Origin: Flavobacterium sp.
GTDB taxonomy: Bacteria; Bacteroidota; Bacteroidia; Flavobacteriales; Flavobacteriaceae
Length of the DNA: 64,000 bases
Reading direction: 5' to 3'
Assembly (NCBI GenBank): GCA_021740105.1
Contig: JAIPAM010000006.1
Location: 1-64,000 of the forward strand
Made by a program: the position numbers and the translations under genes
The notes under the pieces: generated by a model
Database searches by the model: none
What the model was told of the DNA's origin: nothing
Seen by the model: only the letters and a program-made list of their open reading frames with translations
Shown here: positions 28,398 to 37,933 of the stretch, piece after piece
Numbering within the stretch: position 1 is the stretch's first letter
Layout: every line of letters starts with the position of its first letter

Positions 28398-29426
28398 TTA
28401 AAAAGTATTTAAATATAAAGCAATATCCCAATTTGAAATATCGCGTTGTTCCGGTGAGATCATTCCCAATCTAAATCCTTTGTTGGTTAGTTCTACAGCG
28501 TAATGTTTTAATCCATCGATAGATTTATAAACCCCATTTCCAACCGGTAGCCCAATACCTAAAACACAGTGCCCATAAACTTCACTGACCCAAATAGATG
28601 AGGATATATTTAATTTTTTAAAAATGGCATAACCCAATAAACTTCTGGTATCGCAATCGCCTTTTAAATTATGTAAAAACTCATAGGGAGACTGAACGCC
28701 CCCAGGAATATTGGGCAAACAGGGTTTTTTCTCAAGGTGATATTTTACAAGGTAGGAATCACTAGGTTCAAGTTCCATTAGCTGTTTACAAGTATTTTGA
28801 TGCACTAAAACATAAGGAATTTCTTGTATAAAAGTCGTAACCATTTCTGCGATTTGCAATTGATTTAGTTTTTTATCTCTCGATTCCTTTACAAATAGTG
28901 AGGTTATAGAATCAATTTTTTGTTTATCAAATTCAATCAAATTTTGATATAATTTATTGTAAAATTCTATTGGATTTTTGGTATTGTATCTAAAATTATA
29001 CTCTATTATTTTGTGATTTTGTTTGGTTTCTATAAAGGAAAGGTAACGGGTATGGTATTTAATTTCATAAAAATTAGCAAAAAAATCAAACCACTGAATG
29101 TCTTTCTCTACAAGGTAATCTGTTTTTTCAGCATCCAATTTAATTATTCTTGGTTCGAATATTTTTACCAATCCATTTTTTTTTATTGCTGAAGAGTCAA
29201 TTAAATTTCCCTTGTTTAAAATAATAGAAATAAAAATAAAACACAACGCAGAAAAAAATACAAAATTAAAGAAACTCTTGAGTCGGTTTGTATTAAAAAA
29301 ACGAGTAATCAACCAACCTAAGAATGAAAAACAAATGAAATAGAAAAAGTCATTAAATGCTACAAAAAAGAATCCTAGTATTATTAGCCAGAAAAATAAT
29401 CCAAAAACTATAAAAAATGCTCTCAC
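28398..29426 (-). CDS. membrane-anchored transglutaminase-like protein
   Basis: N-terminal TM helices; GDCDTRSLLGYAIFKKLNI...SEVYGHCVLGIG gives Cys/His of a transglutaminase-like fold. Confidence 0.6.
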   Translation of the reverse strand: MRAFFIVFGLFFWLIILGFFFVAFNDFFYFICFSFLGWLITRFFNTNRLKSFFNFVFFSALCFIFISIILNKGNLIDSSAIKKNGLVKIFEPRIIKLDAEKTDYLVEKDIQWFDFFANFYEIKYHTRYLSFIETKQNHKIIEYNFRYNTKNPIEFYNKLYQNLIEFDKQKIDSITSLFVKESRDKKLNQLQIAEMVTTFIQEIPYVLVHQNTCKQLMELEPSDSYLVKYHLEKKPCLPNIPGGVQSPYEFLHNLKGDCDTRSLLGYAIFKKLNISSSIWVSEVYGHCVLGIGLPVGNGVYKSIDGLKHYAVELTNKGFRLGMISPEQRDISNWDIALYLNTF

Positions 29427-29647
29427 AAATAGTAGGGTAAAATTAGTTGTATAGAATTTAGTTTCACAATTCTAAATCAGGATACAGCCAAATCGATTTA
29501 TTTAATTGGAGTTAAAAATACTAAAATTTACAGTATCAGTCATTAAATTAAAGTCAATTTAACAATTTAAAGAACCTATGAATTATGTAACTTATATAAA
29601 TAGTGATAATCAGTTCAGCTAATCGAATTAAAACAAATAAAACTCTT

Positions 29648-30010
29648 ATGGAAGATTGTTCAGAATCAATAGAAAAATTAATCTCTAAAGCCGAAACCTA
29701 CAGTAAAAAAACCTTTGAAATTTGCAAGTACAATACCATTTATAGATCTGCTGATCTGTTTTCATCAATAGCGGTTAGATTAGTTTTATTGGGTGTTTTT
29801 GTTTTATTTTCATTATTCCTAAATATTGGAATTGCCTTATTAATTGGAGAATATTTAGGTCAATTTTATTATGGATTTTTCATCATGGCCGTTTTTTATT
29901 TAATTGTTGGTTTTATTTTTATTTTATTTCAACAAGTATTGATAAAAAATCCAGTTTGCAATTTTATGATTAAAAAAATCCTAAACAAAAATAATGATGA
30001 GCAAAATTAA
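29648..30010 (+). CDS. phage-holin-family/YqjE-like small membrane protein
   Basis: Start moved to MEDCSESIEKL; amphipathic N-term followed by two long TM helices. Confidence 0.6.
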   Translation: MEDCSESIEKLISKAETYSKKTFEICKYNTIYRSADLFSSIAVRLVLLGVFVLFSLFLNIGIALLIGEYLGQFYYGFFIMAVFYLIVGFIFILFQQVLIKNPVCNFMIKKILNKNNDEQN

Positions 30011-30284
30011 CGAAATGAATTTGCTTTTAATAAAACGAGATTTATTACTAAAACAACAAAAAGCAGATTTACAAGCACTTAAATTACAATTTATTGAAAC
30101 TCGAAAAGTAATGAGTCCATTAAACATTCTAAAAAGCACATTTTCTGGTGCTGATTTGAAATCCAACTTGATTACAATCACTTTAGGATTAGCATCCAAT
30201 TATTTAATTGAAAAATTTCCTTCGTTTTCAATTGATACTAAAATTCAAAAAATAGCAAAGCGTTTATTTAAATTTATTAAATAA
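29994..30284 (+). CDS. small hypothetical protein, overlaps the preceding holin-like gene
   Basis: ORF overlapping upstream stop by 17 nt, same strand, coding-like composition. Confidence 0.6.
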   Translation: MMSKINEMNLLLIKRDLLLKQQKADLQALKLQFIETRKVMSPLNILKSTFSGADLKSNLITITLGLASNYLIEKFPSFSIDTKIQKIAKRLFKFIK

Positions 30285-30339
30285 TACAACTACTTTCTTT
30301 TTTTCATATTTTTACTAATTCATAAAAAATTGGTTTAAT

Positions 30340-31254
30340 TTGAAATTAAAATTTACTTTTTTGGGTTTATTATTATTGCTTGTAGATTCAACTTATTCTC
30401 AGCAAGAGGCACAATATTCTCAATATATGTACAATACCATTTCTGTAAATCCAGCATATGCCGGTACTAGAAATGTATTAAGTGTTTTGGCGTTGCATCG
30501 ATCTCAATGGGTTGGATTTGATGGCGCCCCTACAACCAGTACTTTTTCAATTAATACCCCAATTCCAGAAACTAATTTAGGCCTAGGAATTTCTGCTATT
30601 TCAGATCGAATTGGTCCAACCGAACAAAATACTTTTTCTGGAGATATTTCCTATACTATTCGAGTGTCTGAAAAAACAAATTTATCTTTTGGTGCAAAAG
30701 GGACTGCTAGTTTTTTTAGTTTTGATCAATATAAAGTAACCCCATTTCAAGCAAATGATCCAAAATGGAGGAGTTTAAGTTCTGAAATAACCCCTAATTT
30801 TGGAGTAGGAATGTATCTTTATTCTGATAAATATTATTTAGGATTGTCAATTCCAAATCTTATCGAATCAAATTTTTATAATGACAATGAAATTGCTATC
30901 AATTCACAAAGGAAGAACTATTATTTCATTGGAGGGTATGTTTTTGATGTTTCCAATTCGATTAAGTTTAAACCCGCAGTAGTTTCTAAAATAGTAACGG
31001 GCGCACCATTTCAATTAGACCTTTCTGGGAATGCCATGTTTATGAATAAATTTGTTTTAGGAGCAGCTTATAGATGGGATGCTGCGTTTAGTGGGTTAGC
31101 CGGATTTCAGGTAAATGATGCATTGTTTCTAGGTTATAGTTACGATTTTGATACGACTTCATTATCTAGGTATAATTATGGATCGCATGAGTTTTTTATC
31201 CGTTATGAATTTATCTATAAGAAAGACAAATTAGTTTCACCACGATTTTTTTAA
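30340..31254 (+). CDS. PorP/SprF family type IX secretion membrane protein (TTG start)
   Basis: SQQEAQYSQYMYNTISVNPAYAGTRNVLSVLALHRSQWVGFDGAPTTSTFSINTP. Confidence 0.92.
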   Translation: MKLKFTFLGLLLLLVDSTYSQQEAQYSQYMYNTISVNPAYAGTRNVLSVLALHRSQWVGFDGAPTTSTFSINTPIPETNLGLGISAISDRIGPTEQNTFSGDISYTIRVSEKTNLSFGAKGTASFFSFDQYKVTPFQANDPKWRSLSSEITPNFGVGMYLYSDKYYLGLSIPNLIESNFYNDNEIAINSQRKNYYFIGGYVFDVSNSIKFKPAVVSKIVTGAPFQLDLSGNAMFMNKFVLGAAYRWDAAFSGLAGFQVNDALFLGYSYDFDTTSLSRYNYGSHEFFIRYEFIYKKDKLVSPRFF

Positions 31255-31261
31255 AATAATT

Positions 31262-33205
31262 ATGAAAAAAGTATGTTTATTTGTCTTATTAATTTTGAAT
31301 TTCTTGACTTTATCTGCTCAACAGAAAAGGATTACCATTGGTAATAAACAAAATCAAAAATTAGCTTATATAGATGCGATTAAGACCTATGAGAAAATAG
31401 TTAAAAAAGGATTTGTCAATGCTGAAATTTGCAAAAAAATAGGGGATGCCTATTATTATAATGCCAATTATAAAATTGCTGGTGAATGGTACCAGAGAGC
31501 ATTTTCATTGGCCAAAGATTTGAATCCTGAATACTATTATCGATATGCATTGACCTTAAGATCAACAGGACAAATCGAAGAGTCGGATAGCTACATGAAT
31601 AAATATATTTCTTTAGTTCCTGGTCAAAATCGTGCTCAAATATTAAAAAAGGAAAACAATTATAAAGAATATATAAAACAAAATTCTGATAGATTTGAAT
31701 TAAAAACGTTAACTATAAATTCTCCAAATTCAGATTTTGGGGGTTCATTCTACAAAGATCAATTGGTGTTTTCTTCTTCAAGGGAATCTAATACTATTTT
31801 TAAAAGAACGCATTCTTGGACGGGTTTGCCATTCACTTCTTTATTTTCAGGAATTATTACTTCTGATGGATTGGTTTCTGATGCTAAAAAGTTTGCAAAA
31901 AACATCGATTCTAAATTTAATGAATCTACACCAGTTTTTACAAAAGATGGCAATACCGTTTATTTCACAAGGAATAATTTTATTAAAGGAAAAAAAGGAC
32001 AAAATTCAGAAGGTACGGTTTTTTTGAAAATTTACCGAGCTCAAAAAAATCAAAAACAAGAATGGGATAATATTACAGAATTACCAATTAATTCTGATAA
32101 TTTTCAAGTCGCCCATCCTGCTTTAAGTCCTGATGAAAAAACACTTTATTTTGCATCAGATCGACCAGGTTCAATCGGGAAATCTGACATTTATAAAGTG
32201 GAGATTAAACCAGATGGTAACTTTGGCGAACCAGAAAATTTAGGAAGTAGTATCAATACAGAAGGTCGTGAAACGTTTCCTTTTATATCTGATTCTGGAA
32301 TTTTATATTTCGCTTCTGACGGTAGGCCTGGATTAGGTGGGCTTGATATTTTTCAGATCGATCTTAATAAAATAAATAAAAGAAATTCTGTTTTAAATAT
32401 TGGAGCTCCAATAAATGGCCCAATGGATGATTTTTCATTTTGTATTAACGAAACTTCTAATCGTGGTTTTTTTACTTCTAATCGAGAGGGAGGACAAGGA
32501 AATGATGATATTTACGGTTTTACACAAAACAAAACTATAATATATCCTTGTGAACAACAACTCTCCGGAATTATATTTGATAATCAAACTAATGAGATTC
32601 TACCTGGATCAGAGGTTACATTATTTTCAAAAGACCATCAGCTAATTAGTAGTCAAATTTCAGATCAAAAGGGCGAATTTAACTTCGGGTATGTAGATTG
32701 TGGATCTGATTTTTATATAAGAGCTTCAAAAATGGAGTATTCTACTGATGAAAAAGCGATACAGATTCCAAATTATACCGGAGATACAAAAGCAACTTTG
32801 GCAATAGAGAAAACTCAAATCCCGATCGTTCCAGGAACCGATTTATCTAAAGTTTTCCATATCAAAGAGATTTATTTTGACCTTGATAAATATAATATTC
32901 GCACAGATGCCGCTATTGAATTGGCTAAAATTTTAGAAGTTTTATTGGAATATCCTACAATGAAAATTGCAATCAATTCACATACTGATAGTCGACAAAC
33001 GCATGCTTATAATGTTAAATTATCTAATAATCGGGCTAAATCATCGAAAGAATGGTTAGTAAAACAAGGAATTTCCTCGGATAGATTAACAGCAAAAGGA
33101 TATGGAGAAACTAATTTAGTAAACAACTGTAAAGATGGAGTTGATTGTAGTGAAGAGCAACATCAAGCCAATAGACGAAGTGAATTTATTATAACTTCAT
33201 TATAG
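31262..33205 (+). CDS. OmpA family protein with PD40 repeats (PorE-like)
   Basis: TPR-like N-term, PALSPDEKTLYFASDRPGSIGKSDIYKVEI repeats, CarboxypepD-reg domain, OmpA C-term. Confidence 0.88.
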   Translation: MKKVCLFVLLILNFLTLSAQQKRITIGNKQNQKLAYIDAIKTYEKIVKKGFVNAEICKKIGDAYYYNANYKIAGEWYQRAFSLAKDLNPEYYYRYALTLRSTGQIEESDSYMNKYISLVPGQNRAQILKKENNYKEYIKQNSDRFELKTLTINSPNSDFGGSFYKDQLVFSSSRESNTIFKRTHSWTGLPFTSLFSGIITSDGLVSDAKKFAKNIDSKFNESTPVFTKDGNTVYFTRNNFIKGKKGQNSEGTVFLKIYRAQKNQKQEWDNITELPINSDNFQVAHPALSPDEKTLYFASDRPGSIGKSDIYKVEIKPDGNFGEPENLGSSINTEGRETFPFISDSGILYFASDGRPGLGGLDIFQIDLNKINKRNSVLNIGAPINGPMDDFSFCINETSNRGFFTSNREGGQGNDDIYGFTQNKTIIYPCEQQLSGIIFDNQTNEILPGSEVTLFSKDHQLISSQISDQKGEFNFGYVDCGSDFYIRASKMEYSTDEKAIQIPNYTGDTKATLAIEKTQIPIVPGTDLSKVFHIKEIYFDLDKYNIRTDAAIELAKILEVLLEYPTMKIAINSHTDSRQTHAYNVKLSNNRAKSSKEWLVKQGISSDRLTAKGYGETNLVNNCKDGVDCSEEQHQANRRSEFIITSL

Positions 33206-33206
33206 A

Positions 33207-33242
33207 GAAAAAAAACGCCCTAATTAAAGGGCGTTTTTTTTA
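33207..33242. terminator. bidirectional terminator between convergent genes
   Basis: AAAAAACGCCC TAATTAAA GGGCGTTTTTT. Confidence 0.85.
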
Positions 33243-33247
33243 ATCAT

Positions 33248-34711
33248 TTAATTTTTCAATGGGATATTTTCTAATATTTCTAATACAAATTTCAAGAATT
33301 TCTGAGCCGATTTAATACTTGCTCTCTCATCAGGCGAGTGAGCTCCATGTATTGTTGGTCCAAATGAAATCATGTCCATATCAGGATAATTAGTTCCTAA
33401 AATTCCACATTCTAAACCTGCGTGGCAAGCTACCACTTTTGGTTTTTCATTGTTTTGTTTTTCATATATTGAAACCAAAACATCAAGAATTTCTGAATTT
33501 ACATTTGGAGTCCAACCAGGATAAGATCCTGATAGAGTTACTTCGCAACCACACAACTCAAATACAGATCGTAAGGAATTAGCCAAATCAAACTTTGACG
33601 TTTCTACAGAGGAACGAGTCAAACAGCCAATTGTAATTTCACCATCTTTGATGATTACTCGCGCCACATTATTTGACGTTTCGACTAAATCTTCCATATC
33701 GGCACTCATTCTATAGACACCATTATGAGCAGCATAAATTGAACGAATAATGCCTTCTTGTACTCCTAAATCCATTACTTTAGTCGGTAATCCCGATTTT
33801 GCAATTTCAATAACTAAGTTTGGTTCAGTAGTTTTATATTCTGTTTTAATATCGTTAATAATTTCTTGCATGTCAAATACGTATGCTTCATCATACATTT
33901 GTGCTACAATAATTTGTGCAACACTTTCTCTAGGAATGGCATTTCGCAAACTACCGCCATTTATTTCAGCAATTTGAAGTCCGAAATTCTCAAAACCATC
34001 AAATAATAAACGGTTCATTATTTTATTTGCATTTCCTAAACCTTTATTAATATCCATTCCAGAGTGACCGCCATTAAGTCCTTTTACTGTAATAGTATAT
34101 CCAACTGAACCTTCAGGAGTTTCTTCTTGGTTGTATTTTCTAGTCGCAGTAACATCAATTCCACCAGCACAACCGATATCAATTTCATCGTCTTCCTCTG
34201 TATCCATATTCAATAGGATTTCACCATTTAATACCCCACCTTTTAGGTTCAAAGCGCCTGTCATTCCAGTTTCCTCATCTATTGTAAATAAGGCTTCAAT
34301 AGCGGGATGTTTCATTGTGGTACTTTCTAAAACAGCCATGATCATTGCTACCCCTAATCCATTATCTGCACCTAATGTGGTTCCTTTAGCTCGAACCCAA
34401 TCGCCATCTACATACATATCAATTCCTTGGGTATCAAAGTCAAAAACAGTGTCGGAATTTTTTTGGTGAACCATATCTAAATGCCCTTGGAGTACCACTG
34501 ATTTTCTATCTTCCATTCCTGGAGTAGCTGGCTTTCTGATAATTACATTTCGAATTTCATCTTCAAAAGTTTCTAATCCTAAATTATGTCCAAAGTTTTT
34601 TATAAATTCAATCACACGTTCTTCCTTTTTTGAAGGTCGTGGAACCGCATTTAAATCTGCAAATTTATTCCAAAGTTGTTTTGGCTCGAGGTTTCTAATT
34701 TCTTGACTCAT
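33248..34711 (-). CDS. pepD: aminoacyl-histidine dipeptidase (PepD, M20 family)
   Basis: VVLQGHLDMVHQKN; GTTLGADNGLGVAMIMAVLE; LFTIDEETGMTGA; CHAGLECGIL. Confidence 0.93.
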   Translation of the reverse strand: MSQEIRNLEPKQLWNKFADLNAVPRPSKKEERVIEFIKNFGHNLGLETFEDEIRNVIIRKPATPGMEDRKSVVLQGHLDMVHQKNSDTVFDFDTQGIDMYVDGDWVRAKGTTLGADNGLGVAMIMAVLESTTMKHPAIEALFTIDEETGMTGALNLKGGVLNGEILLNMDTEEDDEIDIGCAGGIDVTATRKYNQEETPEGSVGYTITVKGLNGGHSGMDINKGLGNANKIMNRLLFDGFENFGLQIAEINGGSLRNAIPRESVAQIIVAQMYDEAYVFDMQEIINDIKTEYKTTEPNLVIEIAKSGLPTKVMDLGVQEGIIRSIYAAHNGVYRMSADMEDLVETSNNVARVIIKDGEITIGCLTRSSVETSKFDLANSLRSVFELCGCEVTLSGSYPGWTPNVNSEILDVLVSIYEKQNNEKPKVVACHAGLECGILGTNYPDMDMISFGPTIHGAHSPDERASIKSAQKFLKFVLEILENIPLKN

Positions 34712-34843
34712 CGCTAAATTTTTTATTTCTTAATTTTATTTTTCAAAGTTACAAAGACACAAGATAGTTTAATAATAAAAAACAATAATTTTAAAATTAT
34801 TATTTCATCAAAATTTGTTACTTTAACAATCTATTTCTTTGTT

Positions 34844-35905
34844 ATGCAGAAAAAATATTATCTTCCTTTAGCATTGGTAATTCAAATTGTATTGATACAA
34901 TTAATTTCGTTTTTCCCGGTATTAATTGAAGATTATTATAGCAATGGACTTTACATTTATATTTCAAATTTTCTTAGAATAATTTTAGGTTTTTTTCCTT
35001 TCTCATTGGGAGATTTTGGCTATTTATTGGCAATAGTTTTTTTAATAATTGGTTATATTAAAAATCGCAAAATTAACAACCTTTCTTGGAAAGATAGAAT
35101 ACTTAAAATTCTTAGTTACTTATCGGTTTTTTATTTTTTCTTTAATATTCTCTGGGGGTTGAATTATTATCGTGTTCCCTTATTTGAAAAATTGAAAATT
35201 GATAAAAAATATTCCAATCAAGATTTATTAAAATTCACTAATCAATTGATTGTAAAAACCAATTCTATACATACTCAAATTACCAGTAATGATTCTGTAA
35301 AAGTCGTTTTTCCCTATTCACAAGAGCAAGTTTTTGAAATGAATTTGAACGGTTACCGATGTCTTTCAAATCAAATTCCATCATTCAATTACGAACATCC
35401 TAGTATTAAAAAATCACTTTTTAGTTTGCCTTTAAGTTATATGGGTTTTAGTGGCTATTTGAATCCTTTTACAAATGAAGCTCAGGTAAACTATAAAATT
35501 CCAATGTATAATTTTCCTACAACTGTAACTCATGAAATGGCGCATCAATTAGGATATGCTTCAGAAAGCGAAGCTAACTTTATTGGTTTTTTAGCCTCTA
35601 TTAACAATGAAAATCTTTATTTACAATATTCTGGTTACAACCTTGCCTTACATTATTGCCTGAGTAATTGGAGATTTAGAGATGAAGCAGAATTTAAAAA
35701 ATTACTTAAAACAGTTCATCCAGGAATTATAAAAAATTATAAAGAAAGTGAGGATTTTTGGAACAACTACGAATCATTTGTTGAAACAGGATTTCACCTA
35801 TTTTACGATCGATTCCTCAAAATAAATCAACAAAAAGATGGAATTAACGGTTACAGTAGGTTTGTTGATTTAATGGTCAACTATTATAAAAACAAAAATT
35901 TATAG
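34844..35905 (+). CDS. DUF3810 domain-containing membrane protein with HEMAH zincin motif
   Basis: N-terminal TM helices; TTVTHEMAHQLGYASESEANFIGFLA. Confidence 0.85.
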   Translation: MQKKYYLPLALVIQIVLIQLISFFPVLIEDYYSNGLYIYISNFLRIILGFFPFSLGDFGYLLAIVFLIIGYIKNRKINNLSWKDRILKILSYLSVFYFFFNILWGLNYYRVPLFEKLKIDKKYSNQDLLKFTNQLIVKTNSIHTQITSNDSVKVVFPYSQEQVFEMNLNGYRCLSNQIPSFNYEHPSIKKSLFSLPLSYMGFSGYLNPFTNEAQVNYKIPMYNFPTTVTHEMAHQLGYASESEANFIGFLASINNENLYLQYSGYNLALHYCLSNWRFRDEAEFKKLLKTVHPGIIKNYKESEDFWNNYESFVETGFHLFYDRFLKINQQKDGINGYSRFVDLMVNYYKNKNL

Positions 35906-35912
35906 ACCACTG

Positions 35913-36689
35913 TTAATTAATTTCCACTTCTTCGGCTGGAACAACTTTTAAAAAGGAAGGGTGTTGCTCTATTGCAAATTCTACTTTTTCAACAATTTGT
36001 TCAATTGTATCATTGTCATAATCAATTTCTAGAGGTTTTTTAATGACAAATGATTGTTGGATTCCTTTCTTTTTCAATCGCAATCCTTTTTTATCAAAGG
36101 AACGTCTAAAACCATCAATGACAATTGGTACTACAATTGGCCGATGTTGTTTTATTATATGCGCAGTCCCTTTTCTTACTGGTTTAAATGATTTTGTAGT
36201 CCCTTGTGGAAAAGTAATTACCCAACCATCTTCCAATGCAATTTTAATGTTCTCCGTGTCATTCGGATTTACATCTCGTTTTTCAGTTACGTCTTTACCT
36301 TGAGAACGCCAGGTTCTTTCAACCGTAATTGCGCCTGCATAGGCCATAATTTTTGGTAATAATCCGGCGTGCATTGTTTCTTTAGCAGCCACATAATAGA
36401 TATTTAACTTTGGATTCCAAAGATAGGAAACGTTCTTAATTGAATTATCGCGTCCGGATAAACTGGCGTTAAATACATGAAACATTGCCACTACATCAGC
36501 AAAATAGGTTTGATGATTGGATATAAATAGCACGTTAGTTTCCGGTAATGTTTTGATTATTTCTGATCCCTCAATTTGTAAATGATTGAATCCACGGTAT
36601 CTTTTATGGGTAATGCCACCGAAAATTCGAATTAACCATTTTTTAATAAAAAGGATGTGTCCAAAAGGGTTTCTTTTAAATAAAACCAT
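35913..36689 (-). CDS. 1-acyl-sn-glycerol-3-phosphate acyltransferase family (PlsC-like)
   Basis: VLFISNHQTYFADV (NHxxxxD), VITFPQGTTKS. Confidence 0.88.
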   Translation of the reverse strand: MVLFKRNPFGHILFIKKWLIRIFGGITHKRYRGFNHLQIEGSEIIKTLPETNVLFISNHQTYFADVVAMFHVFNASLSGRDNSIKNVSYLWNPKLNIYYVAAKETMHAGLLPKIMAYAGAITVERTWRSQGKDVTEKRDVNPNDTENIKIALEDGWVITFPQGTTKSFKPVRKGTAHIIKQHRPIVVPIVIDGFRRSFDKKGLRLKKKGIQQSFVIKKPLEIDYDNDTIEQIVEKVEFAIEQHPSFLKVVPAEEVEIN

Positions 36690-36723
36690 ATTTTAGTATC
36701 AATTAGGGAGGCTAATTTACAAA

Positions 36724-37368
36724 TTAATTTTTAAATGAATTTTTTAAAACCTCTTTCAGTTCACTCATCATCATTGCAGTGGCTCCCCAAACATAATGTT
36801 CATTAATTTTAAATGTTGGAACTTCTATATTTATTCCGTAAGAAGTGTCCATGTGCTTATTTATGATTGTTTTTTCATCTAAAAAATCAAGTAATGGAAA
36901 TTCAATTATTCCGGCAACTTCTTCTACCTGCTCAATAAATTCTAATTCAGATTGACAAATTCCTAAGAATGGAGCAACAATAAAATTACTAGGTGGTATA
37001 AAAACCTCCGTAAAAGTTTTTATAACATCTATTTTGTTAGGATGAATTCCTATTTCCTCATGGGTTTCTCTTAATGCGGTATGAGTTAAAGAATCGTCCT
37101 TAAGTTCAGCCTTTCCGCCCGGAAAACCGATTTGTGCTGAATGAACTCCAGCATACGTATTCCTAACAATTAAAGCTAAATGAGACTTGTTGTTTTTAGG
37201 GTAAATCAACATCATTACCGCTGCCTTTCTAGGTTTATTGGAACCGCTCTTTATTTTTTCAACTTCTAAAATACGTTCTATAGGCACCATTTTAAAGTGA
37301 GCCTGATCACCAAGAAGTTTTTCTTGTTTTATTTTTGGAACATATTTTAAAAAATCTGAAAAATCCAT
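36724..37368 (-). CDS. NUDIX hydrolase, CoA pyrophosphatase-like
   Basis: GFPGGKAELKDDSLTHTALRETHEEIGI NUDIX box. Confidence 0.93.
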   Translation of the reverse strand: MDFSDFLKYVPKIKQEKLLGDQAHFKMVPIERILEVEKIKSGSNKPRKAAVMMLIYPKNNKSHLALIVRNTYAGVHSAQIGFPGGKAELKDDSLTHTALRETHEEIGIHPNKIDVIKTFTEVFIPPSNFIVAPFLGICQSELEFIEQVEEVAGIIEFPLLDFLDEKTIINKHMDTSYGINIEVPTFKINEHYVWGATAMMMSELKEVLKNSFKN

Positions 37369-37469
37369 ATTGATGTTCTATTTTTGCAGCTAATTAATTA
37401 TAAATGTAGATTATTAAATTGTATTTCACAACTATTTGAAAATCAACGTACAAAAAACAATAGTGCTAA

Positions 37470-37904
37470 ATGTATAGTAAAGAAGAAAATCAACGTTTGA
37501 AAAGAGAATTCTGGGTTTCATTTGCTAATAAATATCCTCGGAAATGGGTTTTGTACAATACCAAAATTAAAGATTTCTCTTTTAAATTTTACGTTGAAAA
37601 CACAAAAGCACAAGTACAAATAGATATTGAAACGCGTAATGATATAAAGAGAATTCAATATTTTGAAAAACTAGAATCCCTAAAAAATATTCTAGAAGAG
37701 GAGTTTATTTCCGATTTGGTATTTGAGAAAAATTTTAGTTTGGATAACGGTAAAATAATCAGTAGAATTTGGGTTGAAAAACAAAATGTTAGCGTTAGTA
37801 ATCCTAAATATTGGGATGAAATATTTGATTTCTTTAATGATAAAATGAATGCTCTAGAATTGTTTTACCTTGAATACGATGACTATATTAAAGACATAGA
37901 ATAA
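37470..37904 (+). CDS. DUF4268 domain-containing protein
   Basis: EFWVSFANKYPRKWVLYNTKIKDFSFKFYVE...ISRIWVEKQNVSVSNPKYW. Confidence 0.8.
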   Translation: MYSKEENQRLKREFWVSFANKYPRKWVLYNTKIKDFSFKFYVENTKAQVQIDIETRNDIKRIQYFEKLESLKNILEEEFISDLVFEKNFSLDNGKIISRIWVEKQNVSVSNPKYWDEIFDFFNDKMNALELFYLEYDDYIKDIE

Positions 37905-37933
37905 AAAAGCCCCAAATCTGGGGCTTTTTTTAT
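37903..37933. terminator. bidirectional terminator between DUF4268 gene and carB
   Basis: AAAAAAGCCCC AAATCT GGGGCTTTTTTT. Confidence 0.88.

Noticed and set aside
29648-30284. Holin-like gene as evidence of prophage
   Set aside because: No other phage genes nearby; such holin-family membrane proteins are common in chromosomes.
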